The notes below the pieces were generated by a model that saw nothing but the letters and a program-made list of their open reading frames with translations, searched no databases and had not been told where the DNA came from. From UBA3210 sp963653535 (GTDB taxonomy: Bacteria; Bacillota_I; Bacilli_A; RFN20; CAG-449), in NCBI GenBank assembly GCA_963653535.1, contig CAVJWU010000029.1:1-18504 (forward strand): a DNA stretch of 18,504 nt, written 5' to 3'. The position numbers and the translations under genes are program-made. Position 1 is the first letter of the stretch; each line of letters begins with the position of its first letter. This document shows, piece after piece, positions 13,561 through 18,504 of the stretch.

Positions 13561-15870
13561 ATGACTGAAGAGGAAGTAAAACTAAATTACATTACACCAG
13601 CTATTGAACAAGCTGGCTGGCAAAAGAAGCAAATTCGTATGGAATATGCTATTGATGCTGGAAAAATAGTTTTAAGGGGAAATGTAGTCAAGCGCTTAAA
13701 GAAGAAAAAAGCGGACTATGTGCTTTTCTATAAAGAAAATCTACCTTTAGCAGTTATTGAAGCAAAAGATAATGATCATCTTATTGGTGATGGCATGTTT
13801 CAAGCACAAGAATATGCAAAAAAACTTGATGTTAGATTTGTTTTCACCTCAAACGGAGATGGATTCTTGTGCCACGATATGGAAACAGGTGAAGAAAAGC
13901 AAATTAATCTAAACGAGTTTCCTTCACCTGATGAACTTTATAACAAGCAATTTAAGCAGGAAATCGAGGATAATCCAAACTTAAAAACTGTTATTGATAC
14001 TCCTTACTATTATGGAGAAGAAACATATCCTCCTAGATATTATCAACGAATTGCAATCAATCGTACTGTAGAGGCTGTTGCTAAAGGCAAAGATAGACTT
14101 TTACTAGTTATGGCAACAGGAACTGGTAAAACCTATATGGCTTTCCAAATTATATGGAGGTTATGGAAATCAGGTCTTAAGAAGAAGGTTTTGTATCTAG
14201 CAGATAGAAATATCCTTGTAGATCAAACAATTATTGGTGATTTCAAACCATTCAAAAATTCAATGACAAAGATTACACATAAGAATATGGATACTTCTTA
14301 TGAAATTTATTTGTCTTTATATCAACAATTATCCGAGAATGATACTTCAGATTCATTGGCTTTATTAAAAGAAAATTTCAAACCTGATTTCTTTGATTTA
14401 ATCATCGTTGATGAATGTCATAGAGGCAGTGCACGTGAAGATTCAAACTGGCGTAAAATTTTAGATTATTTTGCAAGTGCAACCAAAATAGGTATGACTG
14501 CAACTCCAAAAGAAACCAAAGAAATTTCTAACATCGATTACTTTGGAGAACCTATTTATACATATTCATTAAAGGATGGCATTGAAGACGGTTATTTAGC
14601 CCCATACAGAGTTAAAAAATATGCATTAAACGTTGATGTATTTGGCTATAGACCTCAAATTGGAAAAACCGACAAAGAGGGCGACATTGTTGAAGACCGT
14701 GAATATGGAATAAAAGATTACGATAAGAATTTAGTAATAGATGAAAGAACGAAGTTGGTTGCTGAAGAAATAACTAAATACTTGAAGAGTACAGATAGAT
14801 TAGCTAAAACCATCGTTTTTTGTGTCGATATTGATCATGCTGAGAGAATGAGACAAGCTCTTGTTAACCTTAATTCCGATTTATGTGCTAAAGATCATAA
14901 ATATGTCATGCGAATTACTGGCGATAATGATGAAGGGAAAAAGCAATTAGATAACTTTATCGATAATAATTCTGTATATCCAACAATCGTTACTACAAGT
15001 AAATTAATGACCACTGGTGTTAATTGTCAAACTTGTAAAAATATCGTGTTAGATAATGTTTTTGGTGAAAATGGAATGACTGAATTTAAACAAATAATCG
15101 GTCGTGGAACAAGAATTAAAGAAGATTATGGAAAGATGTATTTCACTATACTTGATTTTAGAAATGCAACAAAACTCTTTGCTGATCCAAAATTCAATGG
15201 TCCAGACCTTCAAGATGAAGATTATGACCCGGAAGGCAACGAAGGCAAAACACCTGTATATATAGATTCTGATGATCCTAAGGAAGTTGACGAGCCAGCC
15301 GAACAACATAAGAAGAAAGTATATATAAACAATGTTGAAGTCGAGATCGTTTCTGAAATGGTTCAGTTTTATGACAAAGATGGTAAATTAGTCACAGAAA
15401 GTTTGAGAGATTTCACTAAGAGAAATGTTTTAAAGGAGTATGCATCATTAGATGACTTCTTGAATCTTTGGACGAGTGATGGAAAAAGAACTGTTATAGT
15501 TCAAGAACTTGAAGATAAAGGCATATTTATTGAAGAATTAAGAAAAATCTATCCTGCTAACTTAGACGATTTTGATTTAATTTGCGATATCGCTTATGGA
15601 ATCAAACCATTGACAAGAAGCGAAAGGGCTAAAAATCTAAAAGTAAACGAAGTCTTAAATCAGTATTCCGATAGTTGTAAAAAGGTATTAGAAATCTTAT
15701 TAGATAAATATTCTAATGATGAGCTCAATGATTTTTCCGATTCTAAGATTCTAAAGCTTCCTGATTTCAATGAATATGGCAATCCGATGAAAATCGCTAG
15801 TATGTTTGGTGGGCTTAACGGATATATAGCTGCAGTTCATAAGGTTCAAAATGCCTTATATGCTAGATAG
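13561..15870 (+). CDS. hsdR: Type I restriction enzyme, R subunit
   Basis: The 769-residue motor and nuclease subunit cuts DNA after ATP-driven translocation, in a complex with HsdM and HsdS. The N-terminal PD-(D/E)xK nuclease is visible as D52 (ADYVLFY) and E67-A-K69 (AVIEAK). The helicase domain follows with Walker A MATGTGKT (184-191), motif II DECH (284-287), motif III TATP (313-316), and in the second RecA domain a QIIGRGTRI motif VI near residue 515. The C-terminal EcoEI_R-like helical domain closes it. All catalytic motifs are intact. ATG 13561 is set by GGGAGG (13548-13553); an ATG at 13546 overlapping the regulator stop lacks a ribosome site. The order R, nuclease-like gene, M, S differs from the common R-M-S. 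Confidence 0.95.
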   Translation: MTEEEVKLNYITPAIEQAGWQKKQIRMEYAIDAGKIVLRGNVVKRLKKKKADYVLFYKENLPLAVIEAKDNDHLIGDGMFQAQEYAKKLDVRFVFTSNGDGFLCHDMETGEEKQINLNEFPSPDELYNKQFKQEIEDNPNLKTVIDTPYYYGEETYPPRYYQRIAINRTVEAVAKGKDRLLLVMATGTGKTYMAFQIIWRLWKSGLKKKVLYLADRNILVDQTIIGDFKPFKNSMTKITHKNMDTSYEIYLSLYQQLSENDTSDSLALLKENFKPDFFDLIIVDECHRGSAREDSNWRKILDYFASATKIGMTATPKETKEISNIDYFGEPIYTYSLKDGIEDGYLAPYRVKKYALNVDVFGYRPQIGKTDKEGDIVEDREYGIKDYDKNLVIDERTKLVAEEITKYLKSTDRLAKTIVFCVDIDHAERMRQALVNLNSDLCAKDHKYVMRITGDNDEGKKQLDNFIDNNSVYPTIVTTSKLMTTGVNCQTCKNIVLDNVFGENGMTEFKQIIGRGTRIKEDYGKMYFTILDFRNATKLFADPKFNGPDLQDEDYDPEGNEGKTPVYIDSDDPKEVDEPAEQHKKKVYINNVEVEIVSEMVQFYDKDGKLVTESLRDFTKRNVLKEYASLDDFLNLWTSDGKRTVIVQELEDKGIFIEELRKIYPANLDDFDLICDIAYGIKPLTRSERAKNLKVNEVLNQYSDSCKKVLEILLDKYSNDELNDFSDSKILKLPDFNEYGNPMKIASMFGGLNGYIAAVHKVQNALYAR

Positions 15871-15885
15871 AAAGTGAGATAGTTT

Positions 15886-16773
15886 ATGTCTGAAATAAAG
15901 TTATTCAAAATAAAACCTACTGTTGAATTAATAAATGGAACAACTGTTCTTGTTGAAAAAGAAATTCAAACAATCATCGAAAACAATATGTTTCAGTTCT
16001 TTGGAGTTAAGTTCTTAGCTTCCGAGTATGCATTTGATGGCGGAAGAATGGATTCTATTGGAATCGATGAAAATGGTTCACCCGTCATCTTTGAATACAA
16101 AAGAACCCAAAATGAAAATGTAATCAATCAAGGCCTTTATTATTTAAACTGGTTATTGGACCACAAGGATTCATTTGAATTACTTGTACTTAAAAAACTA
16201 GGAAATCAATACGCTGAAAATATTGATTGGAGCATACCTCGTGTTTTATGCATTGCAGGTGATTTCAATAAATATGATGAAGAAGCCATCAAACAAATCA
16301 CAAGAAAAGTGACTTTATTCAGATATAGAAAATACGATGATGATTTAATTATGTTTGAACAGCTAAACACTAATGATGTTCAACCAATAGAAGATACGTT
16401 AGATAGTACAACTTCAAACAAAAGAAACGATATAACCTTTACAGAATGGCTCAATAAAGCATCTCCCAAAATCAAAGGAATGTATGAAGATTTAAAAGAC
16501 TTTACTTTAAAATTAGGTGATGAAGTATCATTTGAACCATTAAAGTTATATGGTGCATTTAAAAAGATTACTAACTTTTGTTCCATCGTAATTAAGCAAA
16601 ATAAATTAGTGATGTTTTTTAAACTGGACCCAACAAAATATTCTCACGAATGTTTAAGAGACGTTTCTAATCTTGGGCACTGGGGAACAGGTAATCTTGA
16701 GATGACGATAACTGAAGAATCTCAAATTGAATTTGCAAAGCAGCTAATTCAAGATGCCTATAGCGAAAATTAA
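15886..16773 (+). CDS. DUF5655 protein with PD-(D/E)xK-like nuclease domain
   Basis: The 295-residue protein has two parts. Residues 1-165 resemble NucS/DUF91-like nucleases: a helix ending in E47, then GGRMDSIGID (52-61, D56) and VIFEYKR (67-73, E70-x-K72), a complete D...ExK site, followed by a helix with NQGLYYLNWLLDHK. Residues about 185-295 match the DUF5655 pattern: an FTEWL start, FKKITNFCSIVIKQNKLVMF and GHWGTGNLEMTI, ending in AKQLIQDAYSEN. It starts 16 nt after hsdR (GTGAG at 15874-15878) and ends 16 nt before hsdM, so it is co-expressed. Such genes recur in type I RM loci as I recall, but their role is not settled; a second nuclease or an RM accessory factor is inferred. Confidence 0.85.
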   Translation: MSEIKLFKIKPTVELINGTTVLVEKEIQTIIENNMFQFFGVKFLASEYAFDGGRMDSIGIDENGSPVIFEYKRTQNENVINQGLYYLNWLLDHKDSFELLVLKKLGNQYAENIDWSIPRVLCIAGDFNKYDEEAIKQITRKVTLFRYRKYDDDLIMFEQLNTNDVQPIEDTLDSTTSNKRNDITFTEWLNKASPKIKGMYEDLKDFTLKLGDEVSFEPLKLYGAFKKITNFCSIVIKQNKLVMFFKLDPTKYSHECLRDVSNLGHWGTGNLEMTITEESQIEFAKQLIQDAYSEN

Positions 16774-16788
16774 AAGGAGAAGACAATA

Positions 16789-18258
16789 ATGGCGGTAACT
16801 AATTTAGTTAAAAGAATACAAGATATAATGAGAAATGATGCTGGTGTCGATGGAGATGCTCAACGTATCAGTCAGATGACATGGATGTTCTTTTTGAAGG
16901 TTTATGATGCAAAAGAACAAGAATGGGAATTCTATGATGAAAACTACAAAAGTTTGATTCCTGAAGAATTAAAATGGAGAAATTGGGCTGTTGATGATCA
17001 TAGTAACAATACCATTACTGGAGATGCGCTTTTAAAATTAGTAAATGAAAAACTTTTCCCAACTTTAAAAGAATTAGAGATAAACGAAGAAACTCCATTG
17101 AAACAACGTATAGCAAAATATGTATTTGAAGATGCTCAGAACTATATGAAAGACGGAGTTCTTCTAAGACAAGTAATTAATGTCATAAATGAAATAGATT
17201 TTTCTGAATACAAAGAAAGACATGAGTTTGGAAATATTTATGAAACTATTTTAAAAAGTCTTCAAAGTGCAGGAAATGCAGGTGAATTCTATACACCACG
17301 TGCAGTTACTGACTTTATGGTTCAAATGATAGATCCAAAATTAGGCGAGACCGTTGCTGATTTTGCTTGTGGTACAGGAGGTTTCTTAACTTCTACATTG
17401 AAATACCTTGAACCACAAAAGAAGACTGCCGAAGATATCGATAAATACAACAATACCATTTATGGAATTGAGAAAAAACCAATGCCATACCTTTTGTGTA
17501 TTACAAATATGCTTATTCATGATGTTGATGAGCCAAAGATTTATCACATGAACTCTTTAGAGAAGAATGTTAGAGATTATAAAGAAAACGATAAATTCGA
17601 TATCATCCTTATGAATCCTCCATATGGTGGTTCAGAAAAAGACGCTGTCAAAAATAATTTCCCTGCTGAACTAAGAAGTAGTGAAACAGCTGATTTGTTT
17701 ATGGATGTTATCATGTATCGTTTAAAGAAAAATGGTAGATGTGCGGTTATTATTCCTGATGGATTCCTGTTTGGCGAAGATAATGCAAAGGTTGCTATAA
17801 AAACAAAATTAATCAATGAATTCAACCTTCATACCATAGTTAGAATGCCTCATAGCGTCTTTTCACCATACACTTCTATTACTACAAATATCTTATTCTT
17901 TGATAATACTCATCCGACTGAAAAGACATGGGTATATAGAATGGACATGCCTGAAGGATACAAGAATTTCTCAAAAACAAAACCTATTCAATTAGAGCAT
18001 TTTAAGCCTGTTATTGATTGGTGGAAGAGTAGGGAAGAACTTGTAGTTGATGATTTTCCTAAGGCCAAATGCTATTCAAAAGAAGAAATCGAAAACCTTC
18101 ATTACAATTTAGATTTATGTGGATATCCACATATTGAAGATGAAATCCTTGAACCAAAAGAATTGATCAGACAATTCAAAGAGAAAAGAGATTCTTATAA
18201 TGCTGAAATGGAAAGAACACTGGCAAAGATCATGGAGTTATTAGATGAAGACAATTAA
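16789..18258 (+). CDS. hsdM: Type I restriction-modification system, M subunit (N6-adenine methyltransferase)
   Basis: The 489-residue protein methylates adenine at the sites chosen by HsdS and is needed for both protection and restriction. It has the N-terminal HsdM domain (to about 140), the SAGNAGEFYTP segment (160-170), SAM motif I DFACGTGGF (191-199) and the catalytic motif IV NPPY (276-279). Full length and intact, it makes a direct contrast with the degenerate HsdM-like protein at 834-2051. AAAAGGAGA precedes ATG 16789. The hsdS start lies inside its last codons, so the two are translationally coupled, as usual for an M2S1 complex. Confidence 0.96.
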   Translation: MAVTNLVKRIQDIMRNDAGVDGDAQRISQMTWMFFLKVYDAKEQEWEFYDENYKSLIPEELKWRNWAVDDHSNNTITGDALLKLVNEKLFPTLKELEINEETPLKQRIAKYVFEDAQNYMKDGVLLRQVINVINEIDFSEYKERHEFGNIYETILKSLQSAGNAGEFYTPRAVTDFMVQMIDPKLGETVADFACGTGGFLTSTLKYLEPQKKTAEDIDKYNNTIYGIEKKPMPYLLCITNMLIHDVDEPKIYHMNSLEKNVRDYKENDKFDIILMNPPYGGSEKDAVKNNFPAELRSSETADLFMDVIMYRLKKNGRCAVIIPDGFLFGEDNAKVAIKTKLINEFNLHTIVRMPHSVFSPYTSITTNILFFDNTHPTEKTWVYRMDMPEGYKNFSKTKPIQLEHFKPVIDWWKSREELVVDDFPKAKCYSKEEIENLHYNLDLCGYPHIEDEILEPKELIRQFKEKRDSYNAEMERTLAKIMELLDEDN

Positions 18259-18504
18259 GAATTTAAAAGCTGAAGAGCTTAGAAAATCTATACTTCAATT
18301 AGCTATTCAAGGAAAACTTGTAAAGCAAGATCCTAATGATGAGCCTGCCAGTGAGCTTGTTAAAAGAATCTATGAAGAAAAACAAAAACTAATAAAAGAA
18401 GGAAAAATCAAAAAAGATAAGAACGAATCTTACATTTTTAAAGGTGATGATAATTGCTATTATGAGAAGATTGGCAAGAACGAGCCTGTCAAGCTTGAGG
18501 ATTT
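18245..18504 (+). CDS. hsdS: Type I restriction-modification system, S subunit (partial, runs off the edge)
   Basis: ATG 18245 lies 14 nt inside the end of hsdM. The 86 visible residues are the N-terminal extension common to one class of HsdS: AEELRKSILQLAIQGKLVKQ, then DPNDEPASELVKRIYEEKQK and a Lys-rich stretch, leading to EPVKLED, where the first TRD should begin. No TRD is visible, so the DNA target cannot be guessed. The gene is cut by the window edge. Confidence 0.9.
   Translation, partial: MKTIKNLKAEELRKSILQLAIQGKLVKQDPNDEPASELVKRIYEEKQKLIKEGKIKKDKNESYIFKGDDNCYYEKIGKNEPVKLED

Noticed and set aside
15049..15309. Minus-strand open frames inside hsdR, and similar ones inside hsdM and the DUF5655 gene.
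   Set aside because: They lie wholly within well-supported genes, with hydrophobic low-complexity products and no start signals.
1..18504. CRISPR arrays, tRNA genes, T-box or common riboswitch leaders.
   Set aside because: No regularly spaced repeats, no GTTCGAATC-like T-arm with matching acceptor stem, and no T-box AGGGTGGNACCGCG motif was found on reading both strands.

Overview
The window comes from a very AT-rich, low-GC Gram-positive-type bacterium. Codons are dominated by AAA, TTA, GAA and AAT, AGGAGG-like ribosome sites are common, and promoters are sigma-A-like (TTGAyT, 16-17 nt, TATAAT). No complete gene that I could place ends in TGA, and every visible Trp codon is TGG. My inference is an uncultured Bacilli/Mollicutes-related (RF39-like) or Erysipelotrichia-like lineage using the standard bacterial code. 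I see no tRNA, rRNA, CRISPR array or intact insertion sequence.

Layout. 1-104 is the 3' end of a probable surface protein. 155-3631 looks like one transcription unit: a half-length type I specificity subunit (single TRD), an HsdM-like protein whose catalytic motifs are degenerate, an ADP-ribosylglycohydrolase, and an unknown helical protein that starts inside it, closed by a good terminator. The promoter block of this unit recurs almost unchanged at 3644-3697, in front of a DIP1984-like gene. 4307-4692 is non-coding but rich in nested hairpins and is a candidate structured RNA. Then come a YqiA-like esterase (4709-5293), a two-TM coiled-coil protein with a C-terminal Cys4 motif (5382-6659), and an unknown helical protein with a GTG start (6680-7576).

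8161-9976 (minus strand) is a two-gene AbiE-type toxin/antitoxin (phage abortive infection) module. It is bracketed by 51-bp imperfect direct repeats (7677-7727 and 10110-10160). galE (10414-11433) follows with its own terminator. 11841-12434 (minus) is a second AbiEi-type antitoxin whose toxin seems to survive only as a 15-codon stump. 12572-13089 holds decayed coding fragments, one of them from an RlmD-like 23S rRNA methyltransferase.

13262-18504 is a type I restriction-modification operon: paired operator palindromes, a small XRE regulator, HsdR, a DUF5655 nuclease-like protein, HsdM and the start of HsdS, cut by the window edge. The whole reads as a defence island: two AbiE loci (one broken), one conventional type I RM system with an extra nuclease-like gene, and one non-standard S/M/ADP-ribosylhydrolase cassette. 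The last is the best candidate for an undescribed system.
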